Part shown: in pieces, positions 55,281 through 63,784 of the stretch
Layout of the letters: every line of letters starts with the position of its first letter
Numbering within the stretch: position 1 is the stretch's first letter
NCBI GenBank assembly: GCA_011392765.1
Contig: WYCW01000001.1
Span: 1,227,000-1,290,999, forward strand
From: Candidatus Thiosymbion ectosymbiont of Catanema sp. Cochon2018
GTDB lineage: Bacteria; Pseudomonadota; Gammaproteobacteria; Chromatiales; Chromatiaceae
Reading direction: 5' to 3'
Length of the DNA: 64,000 nucleotides
The notes under the pieces: generated by a model
What the model was told of the DNA's origin: nothing
What the model saw: the letters and a program-made list of their open reading frames with translations, nothing else
Databases searched by the model: none
Position numbers and translations under genes: made by a program

Positions 55281-56477
55281 CTACCCGACTGGTGCCGGTT
55301 TGGGCTGCATCACTAACGGGCGTAGGAGCTTGGAAACGGGTTTGAGCGGATCAAACCTCCTTGATTTCGAGCCGGAGTGACCATAAGGCCGGGCGGTATC
55401 CCCCGGCTCGTCGGCTACCTTCAGGTCCGGATATGCCGAGATGGATTCGGACGGGTAAAGCCTTCCCGATTTCGAGTCGGAATAACCATGAGGCCGGGTG
55501 GTATCCTCCGGTTTGTCGGCTACCTCCGGGTCCGGACGTGGCGGGGTGAATTCGGATGGATAGAGGTCCTGCTCCAGGTGATCCAGATATTCCAGTCCGC
55601 GCCGGAAAAGATCGTTCAATTCCGAATCGGAACGCTCGCGATAACGCCTCTTTTCGTCCCCACCGATGCTGTCCAACCCCTGCGCAAAACGCCCGCGCCA
55701 GGTCTCGTCCGCGCCCAGCAGGACGCCGTACTCCCAACACAGGGACAGCCAGATCCCCTGGGTATCCCGCTCGGGGATGTCGTGGGCCAACTTGCACAGG
55801 CTCGGGTATTGCCTGCCGGCATGTTCCGGGGCGAGCTTCAGGAGTCCCCGATATAACAGGGTGACCAGATGGAATCTCGCCTGGTCCCAGTTGAAACCAT
55901 CCCTTCGGCTCCGCTCGAGATTCTTATCGAAAAACTGCTCGAGCTTCCCGGCATGGTGCTCCGGCCAGCCCGGCGGTAATGGCGGCGTAACCGCCAGCCA
56001 GAGATCCAGGACCTGGCGGGCCCGGATCAGATCGTCGCCGGCCAGCTCGATCAGGGCCTCGCCCGGCCGCGGCAGACCGATCTCGAGGTGCCCCCAAAGC
56101 CAGGTACGCAGCCGGCCCGCCAAGGGCTCCGAGCGGCGGACCTCGAAGGCGCCGACCAGTTGGCCCAGGCGGTCGATTGCCTCAAAGCCGGCGCCATCGG
56201 TCAGGGCTTCTTCCAACAGTTCCGCCACTACGCGGCGCAATCGTTCCTGGGCGGACCAATCCGCGTCCATTCTCAATTGGTCGTACAGATACAGCAGCAG
56301 GAGACTGGTATCCGGATCGTCCCGGCCCAGGGGCGGGGAGACCAAGCCCTGCACCGGCTCGCGCACACCCTCCAGCCGGGCGCGAATCACCTGCTTGACC
56401 GGATCGAAGGGCGCCTTTTTGCGCAGGAGGCGGCGCAAATCGGCGAGATATGCGAGTTCCGGGTCTTCGACTGTCAT
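55281..56477 (-). CDS. Unrecognised helical protein of the KGGVGR locus, 3' end cut by IS110
   Basis: A 398-residue protein from ATG 56477 (MTVEDPELAYLADLRRLLRK). The body is predicted mostly helical, with Trp- and Arg-rich helices such as GRLRTWLWGHLEIGL and QGIWLSLCWEYGVLLGADE. No family is recognised. The C-terminal 90 residues have a 35-residue repeat (YPSEFTPPRPDPEVADKPED, then YPSESISAYPDLKVADEPGD). The stop TAG is created at the IS110 junction, so the original protein was probably longer. Its start overlaps the end of the next upstream gene by four bases, indicating an operon. Confidence 0.65.
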   Translation of the reverse strand: MTVEDPELAYLADLRRLLRKKAPFDPVKQVIRARLEGVREPVQGLVSPPLGRDDPDTSLLLLYLYDQLRMDADWSAQERLRRVVAELLEEALTDGAGFEAIDRLGQLVGAFEVRRSEPLAGRLRTWLWGHLEIGLPRPGEALIELAGDDLIRARQVLDLWLAVTPPLPPGWPEHHAGKLEQFFDKNLERSRRDGFNWDQARFHLVTLLYRGLLKLAPEHAGRQYPSLCKLAHDIPERDTQGIWLSLCWEYGVLLGADETWRGRFAQGLDSIGGDEKRRYRERSDSELNDLFRRGLEYLDHLEQDLYPSEFTPPRPDPEVADKPEDTTRPHGYSDSKSGRLYPSESISAYPDLKVADEPGDTARPYGHSGSKSRRFDPLKPVSKLLRPLVMQPKPAPVG

Positions 56478-57058
56478 ATGGATGGCTCCAGCCACTCTAG
56501 GTCGATCTTTTCTAATCGAGATTGCCAACCCTTATAGGGATAGGACCGAGAAATCAACTCGGGGTGCCCCTTCAAATCCGACCGCGCGGGGTGGGTCATG
56601 CCATGGGGCCACTCGCTATGGTCCGGTCGGAACGAGGTATTTTCCCAAAAGGCATCCAGGGCACAGGGCTTATAGGTTCGGCCATCCAAGAGATGCGCGG
56701 GAATCAGGACGACTACTCCGCCTTCCCGGCGTATGGCCTCGATATCTTTTAAGTCCAGCATCAGCTCTTCCGTGTAGGTGATGGCGTCGGCAGGTATTTG
56801 GCGTCCTGCCTCCGGAAAGGTCCACCAGGTGGGCGCCTCCGGCTTGCCGGTGATTCCGAAAAAGAGTTTGCTATCCAAGGACTTCGGCTTGTTTTTCAGC
56901 ATGTCCCGATACTTTATCCCTCCTCGCGGATAGGCTGGCGTGTCTTTCGTAGCTCCCCATAGATGTTCGGGGTTTTTTTGCTTAAATTTCATAGGGTTAT
57001 ATTTAGTTTTTTTAAAGGTGGCGAAAACCTTGTTAACTTCATAATATGATAGTTCCAC
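56474..57058 (-). pseudogene. Unrecognised protein of the KGGVGR locus, 5' end replaced by IS4-type element
   Basis: The open frame encodes 194 residues, but the first 34 or so come from the antisense end of the IS. The native part begins at GATKDTPAYPRGGIKYRDML and ends LEKIDLEWLEPSI. Excising the IS and one 10-bp duplication restores an ATG directly before this part, giving a 161-residue protein (MGATKDTPAYPRGG). No family is recognised. Notable features are TWWTFPEAGRQIPADAITYT and VVVLIPAHLLDGRTYKP. The stop overlaps the next start (ATGA-like coupling). Confidence 0.6.
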
Positions 57059-58365
57059 AGGCTATTTACTATGAAGCAACAAGGAGATCGCCATTAACAA
57101 GAATAACATGCTTACTGTTTTGAAACAATGTTTCGAAACATTCATTCCTGCCGAAGACGTCAGGACCACGATTACGCCCTTGGAGTTTGCGATCAATTTG
57201 GTGTTTTGCTATCTCGGCGATTCCAAGACTTTTTCATTGGAGTCCATTCGCCGTTCGATGATAAGTCATCTAACTAAATCGATCGGTCGCGGTGCGTTTT
57301 GGGAGCGGCTGTCCGGCAACCGCTTGAAACGGAATTTGCAAGCCGTGATGAGAGAATTAATGGTGCAACTTGCGACTTCGGTCCGGGTGCGTGAGACGAT
57401 TCTGGAACCGCTTGGTGTTACCGCCATCGAGCTGGTCGATTCGAGTTCCATGACGCTGTTGGCGAAGGCCAAAAATGCCTTTCCTGGGACCCGTACGAAA
57501 GCGTCGATCAAGTGGCATGCGAATTTCGATCTCCTGAGCGGATTGCTGGTGTGGTTTCAACTCACACCCGGAACAAGACACGATAGAAACTGCTTTCCGG
57601 ACGTCGCGTCACTGACGGGGAAGCTGGTGATTTTCGATCTCGGTTACTGGGACTATGCCTTGTTGTATGGTATTGAAAAAGCGGGTGGTTTTTTTCTATC
57701 ACGCGTGAAATCCAATGCCGTGATTCGGATCCAGGCGGTGATTCAAGGGCTGAGTAAAAAGGCCATCGGGCAATCGCTACTCACACTGGATTTGCGCCGG
57801 AAGCAAGGTCATATTATTGAAGTGATCGTTGACAAGATTCATCACGACAAGACCTTGCGTTATCGGGTCATCGGATTTTGGAATCCGGTCGCAAAGAATT
57901 ATCACTGGTACATGACTAATTTAACTGCTGCCGCCGATTTGATTTATCCTTTATATCGGTTGCGGTGGCAAATCGAACTCATTTTCAAAGCGTGTAAAAA
58001 CTCTCTGAATGCGAATGCAATCACATCAGCGAATGATAACATCATTGAAAACTTATTATTGGCTTCCATGGTGGCTCATCTGAGTACGCACACGATATTT
58101 CGGATCGGCATGGAACCGTTGGATGAGGAGCAGCATTTGGCAATTTCGTTTCAAAGAGTGGCTAAAGTAGCGGTTGTACTGGCGAGCGATTTCATCACTT
58201 TTCTGTTACATGCTTCACAAGAAAATTATCGAAGTCTAGTGAATAAGATAAAGTTGTTTGCGAACGAAATTTACGATCCTAATTATAAGAAGAGAGAGAC
58301 ATCGTTAGCGCGTATACACCGATTATTAGTAGAAGGTGAGACCTAAAAAATCCCGAACACCTATG
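56958..58365 (+). mobile_element. IS4-type insertion sequence (1408 bp)
   Basis: The ends are CATAGATGTTCGGGGTTTTT and AAAAAATCCCGAACACCTATG (its inverse with two changes). An exact 10-bp duplication CGTAGCTCCC flanks it (56948-56957 and 58366-58375). The single transposase frame is intact. Confidence 0.92.
57108..58346 (+). CDS. IS4-family transposase
   Basis: A 412-residue DDE transposase. The catalytic residues are in ELVDSSSMTLL, VIFDLGYWDYAL and the Y-R-E-K signature YRLRWQIELIFKACK. An N-terminal DUF4372-like region precedes them. AT-richness relative to flanking genes marks it as foreign. The inverted ends lie 150 bp before and 19 bp after the frame. Confidence 0.9.
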   Translation: MLTVLKQCFETFIPAEDVRTTITPLEFAINLVFCYLGDSKTFSLESIRRSMISHLTKSIGRGAFWERLSGNRLKRNLQAVMRELMVQLATSVRVRETILEPLGVTAIELVDSSSMTLLAKAKNAFPGTRTKASIKWHANFDLLSGLLVWFQLTPGTRHDRNCFPDVASLTGKLVIFDLGYWDYALLYGIEKAGGFFLSRVKSNAVIRIQAVIQGLSKKAIGQSLLTLDLRRKQGHIIEVIVDKIHHDKTLRYRVIGFWNPVAKNYHWYMTNLTAAADLIYPLYRLRWQIELIFKACKNSLNANAITSANDNIIENLLLASMVAHLSTHTIFRIGMEPLDEEQHLAISFQRVAKVAVVLASDFITFLLHASQENYRSLVNKIKLFANEIYDPNYKKRETSLARIHRLLVEGET

Positions 58366-58705
58366 CGTAGCTCCCATAGCCTTCGGTGTTTTCCGGACCG
58401 GGAAGAAGATGGCGATGCAGGAATTTGGTCAGTGCCACGACACGACGCAAGGGTGTTTCGTCCGGAGGATTACGGGGCTGGTAGTCGTTCGGTCGCCGGA
58501 CGGTCTGATGGTCCTCGACAATCTCGGTAAAATCCCGCTTCGGGTCGGCATCACATGCCTCCTCCATGGATTGCTCGATAGCGACCGGGATGTTGACCGA
58601 TGGATTTCCGGCGGAGGAACAATCGCTCCTGAGGTTCCGGACCGCCTGCTCGTAGCCGGGCTGCTCGTCCAGTAACTGTCGGATCTTTGGTTCGCAAATC
58701 TTCAT
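58361..58705 (-). CDS. Unrecognised small protein heading the KGGVGR locus
   Basis: A 114-residue frame from ATG 58705 (MKICEPKIRQLLDEQPGYEQ). It begins with a helix, has an acidic middle (SMEEACDADPKRDFTEIVED), and ends PETPLRR-type and VVALTKFLHRHLLPGP sequence. No family is recognised. The last four residues come from the IS edge. Before the insertion the frame ran about 25 codons further and overlapped the next gene. It is probably the first gene of the four-gene set. Whether the true start is further upstream is unclear. Confidence 0.5.
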   Translation of the reverse strand: MKICEPKIRQLLDEQPGYEQAVRNLRSDCSSAGNPSVNIPVAIEQSMEEACDADPKRDFTEIVEDHQTVRRPNDYQPRNPPDETPLRRVVALTKFLHRHLLPGPENTEGYGSYA

Positions 58706-58825
58706 TGGAAGAACGTAAAGGACACGCCGTTGATCGGGGCCGGCTATACCTGATTGTACGCGAATTGACAGCGCAAGAGGAAAGGACAAGACTTGGAGCA
58801 TGACCCCGCAAGCTGTAATCGAAAC

Positions 58826-59326
58826 ATGAGTGTAATCGAGACGTTGGTCGAGACGCCGCTGGGGCCTATTGGAATCCTGGTGGAGGATGGCGTCCTGTGC
58901 GGACTGGATCTGGAGCCGGATCAGGCAGCCGAGGCAAAGGGGGAGCTGCCGGCCATGCTCCGGGAGCAGCTGATCGCCTATTTCGAGGATGGCAGCCGCG
59001 GCTTCGAGCTCCCCCTGGACCTGCGGGGAACGGCCTTTCAGGTCCGGATGTGGGAGGCGTTGCAGGAAATTCCCCCCGGCTGTACGGTTACTTACGGTGA
59101 GCTGGCACGGCAGCTCGGGACCGGTGCTCGTGCCGTCGGAGGGGCCTGCCGCACTAATCCCTGCCCGATCGTCGTACCCTGCCATCGCGTCGTTGCCGGC
59201 AATGGTCTCGGTGGCTTCGCCGGTGATACCAGCGGTCGCAAGCTCGCGGTCAAGCGCTGGCTGCTGCGTCACGAGGGGGCGGCGATTCCGGATCAGTCGG
59301 TCTCGCACCCAATGCCATTGAGTTAG
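58826..59326 (+). CDS. ogt: Methylated-DNA--protein-cysteine methyltransferase
   Basis: A 166-residue suicide repair enzyme that removes alkyl groups from O6-alkylguanine. The acceptor Cys is in PIVVPCHRVVAGNG. The winged-helix DNA-binding block is GTAFQVRMWEALQEIPPGC with YGELARQLG. The ATG 58826 gives MSVIETLVETPLG. The last five codons and the stop lie in MITE-C, inserted after SVSHP, so the native tail is replaced. Confidence 0.92.
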   Translation: MSVIETLVETPLGPIGILVEDGVLCGLDLEPDQAAEAKGELPAMLREQLIAYFEDGSRGFELPLDLRGTAFQVRMWEALQEIPPGCTVTYGELARQLGTGARAVGGACRTNPCPIVVPCHRVVAGNGLGGFAGDTSGRKLAVKRWLLRHEGAAIPDQSVSHPMPLS

Positions 59327-59451
59327 CTGTTGGCCACTTAGAGAAAACTACGAATCACGCGAATTTCCGCGAATCGATTCGCGAGGATTCGCGTGATTCG
59401 TAGTTTCTTCTCTTACTTTGCCGACCGGTAACGCTTAACTTAGTGGCATTG
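59310..59451. mobile_element. MITE-C, 142 bp, inserted in the ogt 3' end
   Basis: Ends CAATGCCATTGAGTTAG and CTTAACTTAGTGGCATTG, with a core palindrome of GAATC/GATTC units. An exact 10-bp duplication GTCTCGCACC flanks it (59300-59309, 59452-59461). It supplies the final ogt codons. Confidence 0.9.
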
Positions 59452-59486
59452 GTCTCGCACCCACCTCGGCAGGTTCCTTGCCTCTA

Positions 59487-59665
59487 GGGGACGTTCTCAA
59501 TTGAGCCAAATCATCACAAAAATCAAGCCCGTAGGCTGGGTTACGGCCAGGGACGGCGAAACCCAGCACACGGTATTGCGGATCGGAAAAGCTGGGTTTC
59601 GTTCCTCAACCTAGCCTACAACACTGTTTGAATTACATAGTAATTTGTCAATTGAGAACGCCCCC
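59487..59665. mobile_element. MITE-B, 179 bp, TA-flanked
   Basis: The ends GGGGACGTTCTCAATTGAGC and AATTGAGAACGCCCCC are bracketed by TA (59485-59486, 59666-59667). The core is a different sequence from the 38364 copy: a GTAGGCTGGGTT...AACCTAGCCTAC inverted repeat. Shared ends with unrelated cores suggest cargo exchange. Confidence 0.78.
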
Positions 59666-59699
59666 TAGTACAGCAGTACCGAAGTACCGATAACATGGA

Positions 59700-59981
59700 A
59701 TCATTTTTTTGCCGCAAATGAACGCGAATGGACGCAAATCGGTTGCAAAAGATCACCTTTTCTTTTTTGTCCGCAGATTACGCAGATTTCCACAGATTGT
59801 TTTGTTCTTAATCTGTGAAAATCCGTGTCATCTGCGGATAGATCCAAGCGACCGGATCATTTTTCCCGCCTACTCAATCCGAACCTCGGCGGTTCCGCTT
59901 GTTGCCGCCGGTGAATGCGAATCAACGCAGATCGGTCACAATCGGTTCGCTATCATCGGCGGTTCTTGGTCCATTTGCCTT
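59700..59981. repeat. Periodic palindromes upstream of xerD
   Basis: ATGAACGCGAATGGACGCAA units, an AATCTG(C/T)G palindrome (59770-59840), and ACGCAGATCGGTCACAATCG (shared with 53560). No gene is seen. Confidence 0.65.
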
Positions 59982-60328
59982 GGCTCTTTATGGATTCCGG
60001 ACTGCTCACGATCACGGCGGGTAGCACCAAACATTTTGGAGTGCGGCGGCAACCTTACTCCGGTAGCTACCGGAATCCAGGGTGCCCGACCTCACCGCCG
60101 GCGTTGGCCCTGGTGCACTGCCTCGCCGCCGCTTTGGATTTCATTTGGCGACGCATCGGTTCCCGGCAGAGGTGTTGCAGCCAAGGGAAAGCGCCGTCGC
60201 CGCGGCGCGTGGGGAACCTGAATCCCAGGTTCCCGGCAAGCGCCGTGGGTATCCCCATTGCCGGGGTCCCATTCGACCGCGCCGCTCTGCCGGCGCACTC
60301 CAAATCAGTCCGGAATCCATAAAGAGCC
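59982..60328. mobile_element. MITE-D, complete 347-bp copy
   Basis: The perfect inverted ends begin GGCTCTTTATGGATTCCGG and finish CCGGAATCCATAAAGAGCC. Inside are GGAGTGCGGCGGCAAC facing GCCGGCGCACTCC as a second inverted layer. No clear target duplication is seen (TT at both sides). Relatives lie at 49208-49692 and 41083-41165. Confidence 0.82.
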
Positions 60329-60400
60329 TTTACCTTTATTTGCGGACAAATCTTTCGTGAAATATGAGAATATGTGTACTGTGGGTGACCAAACTCCCTC

Positions 60401-61303
60401 ATGATCGAAGATGCCGAGCATGGCCTTATCGAGCATTTTTCCGACGCCCTATGGATGGAGCGCGGCCTGAGTGCGAACACCCTCGCCGCCTACCAGTCCG
60501 ATCTGCGGGCCTTCGCCGGCTGGCTCTCCGAGGAGCGGGAGAGGGGTCTGGCAGAGGCGCAGCGTAGCGATCTGCTGGATTATCTGACCCTGCTCTCCCG
60601 TCGGGGCCGTAAGCCTCGCTCCGCTGCCCGTTTGCTTTCTTGTCTCCGTCAGTTCTACCAGTACCTGTTGCGGCAGGGCACCATTCGGGAGGACCCCAGT
60701 GCCCGGGTAGAGGCCCCACGGCTGGGCCGGCCACTGCCCAAGACCCTCACGGAGGCCGAAGTAGAGGCCCTGTTGAGGGCGCCGGATACGGACGATCCCC
60801 GGGGACACCGCGACCGCACCATGTTGGAGCTCTTGTATGCCACCGGGCTGCGGGTATCGGAACTGGTCGGGTTGACGCCCCAGCAGGTGAGCCTGCTCCA
60901 GGGCGTGGTGCGGGTGACGGGAAAGGGGGGCAAGGAACGCCTGGTGCCCCTGGGTGAGGAAGCCCTGTCCTGGCTGCAGGATTACCTGCAAGGACCACGC
61001 CGGGACTTACTGGGAGGACGCCTGTGCGAATTCCTCTTTCCCACCCACCGCAGCGATTGCATCACGCGCCAGGCTTTCTGGCAGCTTATTAAACGGTACG
61101 CCGTGACGGCGGGTATCAGTAAGCAGTTGTCGCCGCACACCCTGCGCCACGCCTTCGCCACCCATCTGCTCAACCATGGGGCCGACCTGCGGGTGGTGCA
61201 GATGTTATTGGGCCATAGCGACCTCTCCACTACCCAGATCTACACCCATGTGGCACGTGAGAGACTCAAACAACTCCACGCCCGCCATCACCCGCGGGCC
61301 TGA
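60401..61303 (+). CDS. xerD: Tyrosine recombinase XerD
   Basis: A 300-residue site-specific recombinase that, with XerC, resolves chromosome dimers at dif. The N-terminal SAM-like core has WMERGLSANTLAAYQSDLRA. Catalytic residues appear in YATGLRVSELVGLT (Arg), SPHTLRHAFATHLL (His-x-x-Arg) and LGHSDLSTTQIYTHV (nucleophile Tyr). No insertion disrupts it. dsbC follows at 108 bp, the same order as in several gammaproteobacteria. Confidence 0.94.
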   Translation: MIEDAEHGLIEHFSDALWMERGLSANTLAAYQSDLRAFAGWLSEERERGLAEAQRSDLLDYLTLLSRRGRKPRSAARLLSCLRQFYQYLLRQGTIREDPSARVEAPRLGRPLPKTLTEAEVEALLRAPDTDDPRGHRDRTMLELLYATGLRVSELVGLTPQQVSLLQGVVRVTGKGGKERLVPLGEEALSWLQDYLQGPRRDLLGGRLCEFLFPTHRSDCITRQAFWQLIKRYAVTAGISKQLSPHTLRHAFATHLLNHGADLRVVQMLLGHSDLSTTQIYTHVARERLKQLHARHHPRA

Positions 61304-61411
61304 TAGCAGTGGAACTGGATGCCTGCTTGGGCTACCGTAGGAGACTTGGTCGAGTGGCGGATTTTTCGACCGCGGTCGGTCGAGCGGATTTTCAGCCGGA
61401 GGCTTGCAACC

Positions 61412-62128
61412 ATGCGAAATAATCGAATCGCTTTCTACGCCGGGATGATCCTGGCCCTGGCGGCATCGCCGGTGTTCGCCGATGCCGATGCCAAGATCAA
61501 GGCGCGGCTCGAAAGGTTGCTGCCGAACTATGAGATCGGCAACATCGACAAGACGCCGGTCAAAGGACTCTTCGCGGTCGTCGTGGGTGCGGATGTGGTC
61601 TACGTGAGTGGCGACGGCAGGTACATGATACAGGGGCGTTTGGTCGATCTGGCAAGTCGCGCGGATCTGACCGAGCCGCGCCGGGTTGTGGCCCGTAAGC
61701 AAGCCATGGAAAAGATCGGCGAGGACCGGATGGTGATCTTCGCTCCCGCCGAATACGATCACACGATAACCGTCTTTACCGACATCGATTGCGGCTATTG
61801 CCGCAAGCTTCACCGTGAGATCGCGGACTATGGCGCCGCGGGTATCCGGGTCCGTTACCTGTTCTTTCCGCGGGCGGGTGTCGATAGCGACTCCTTCAGG
61901 AAATCAGTCGCGGTCTGGTGCGCGGACGATCGCCGCCGGGCCATGACCGACGCCAAAGCGGGCAAGCGCCTGAAAACCAAAAGCTGTAAGAATCCGGTCA
62001 AGGACCACCTGGAGCTGGGTGAGATGCTCGGGGTCTCCGGGACGCCGGCCATCCTGCTCGAGAGCGGCGACATGCTGCCGGGGTATGTTCCGGCCAAGCG
62101 CCTGGCGGCCATGCTGAATGCAAAGTAG
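61412..62128 (+). CDS. dsbC: Periplasmic disulfide isomerase DsbC
   Basis: A 238-residue exported protein. The signal peptide (about residues 1-23) ends SPVFADA. An N-terminal dimerisation domain is followed by a thioredoxin domain with active site CGYC in TVFTDIDCGYCRKLH. A cis-Pro loop GVSGTPAILLESG and a structural Cys pair (VWCADDRR, KSCKNP) are present. It repairs wrong disulfides in the periplasm and needs DsbD. A GGAGG lies 10 bases before the ATG. Confidence 0.93.
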   Translation: MRNNRIAFYAGMILALAASPVFADADAKIKARLERLLPNYEIGNIDKTPVKGLFAVVVGADVVYVSGDGRYMIQGRLVDLASRADLTEPRRVVARKQAMEKIGEDRMVIFAPAEYDHTITVFTDIDCGYCRKLHREIADYGAAGIRVRYLFFPRAGVDSDSFRKSVAVWCADDRRRAMTDAKAGKRLKTKSCKNPVKDHLELGEMLGVSGTPAILLESGDMLPGYVPAKRLAAMLNAK

Positions 62129-62164
62129 CACTGGTACCTCGTTTCGCTTGCTATTGCGGGCAGG

Positions 62165-62400
62165 TTCGTAGGTTGGGCAAAGCCCGCCGGGAACGGTGGC
62201 AACCACCGTGGACTACATGGACTCAGTGGACCACGTGGACCGGGGGTCGCTGGGTGCCCCCGAGTCCATGCCGTCCATACTGTCCATGTTGTCCATTGGG
62301 CTACCCTCTGCCGTCCATGTGGTCCACGGCGGTGTGCCCGACATCCACAGTTCGTTGGACACGGCCCACCGTCCCCGGCGGCTTTGCCCAACCTACCCGA
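62165..62400. repeat. GTAGGTTGGGC palindrome enclosing a TGGAC array
   Basis: The outer ends are GTAGGTTGGGCAAAGCCCGC (62168) and GGCTTTGCCCAACCTACCCG (62382). Between them is a 9-bp array: TGGAC units on the left, GTCCAT(A/G)(C/T)(T/C) units on the right. Both outer ends are intact copies of the IS110 target. No gene is seen. Confidence 0.75.
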
Positions 62401-62418
62401 CTGCGGATAACAGCGTAA

Positions 62419-63444
<1,026 letters not shown>

Positions 63445-63770
63445 GATTCCTTGAATGACCAGATTTTGTGCAAATGAGTCAAATTTCGCAAACGTCTAAC
63501 CTCTCTCGTTGTCGTGATCGTGATCGTAATCGTGATCGAAGCCGCCGTAGGAGAGACAGAATACTTTCGCCGATCGTGGCATCCAGAGGTCCCGGCCAGG
63601 TGCCGGGTCGAAACCCGTAGACATCTGGTTTTCCCTGCCCGCTTTGCCTGGCGTCGCCGATTACGATCACGACCACGATCACGGTTCCGCTTTCGATAGC
63701 GATAGAGCGATGATCACGGCTCGTCGGTCTGAGGCGAAGCCTCGCTAGGATCCTTGAGGGACCTGAATCT
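63445..63770 (+). repeat. About 300-bp repeat, inverted twin of 17005-17305
   Basis: It starts at the TCCTTGAATGACCAGATTTT and CAAATGAGTCAAATTTCGC words and passes a short GTGATCGTGATC tract. It then runs through TCGCCGATCGTGGCATCCAG to the CGTCGGTCTGAGGCGAAGCC word and GATCCTTGAGGGACC. Its twin lies in the opposite orientation after glmS. No gene is seen. Confidence 0.8.
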
Positions 63771-63784
63771 TTACCGACCAGGGA

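Larger units (their letters stand above)
53955..55282 (+). mobile_element. IS110-family element, copy 2 (1328 bp)
   Basis: The left end is TGTATGTTCTG and the right end is CAGAGTATCT. Joining the flanks gives GCCCAACCT-ACCCGACTG, which occurs uninterrupted near 62388. A CT dinucleotide is present at each junction, as in RNA-guided IS110 insertion. There are no terminal inverted repeats. It interrupts the KGGVGR locus between its last two genes and trims the end of one. Confidence 0.9.
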
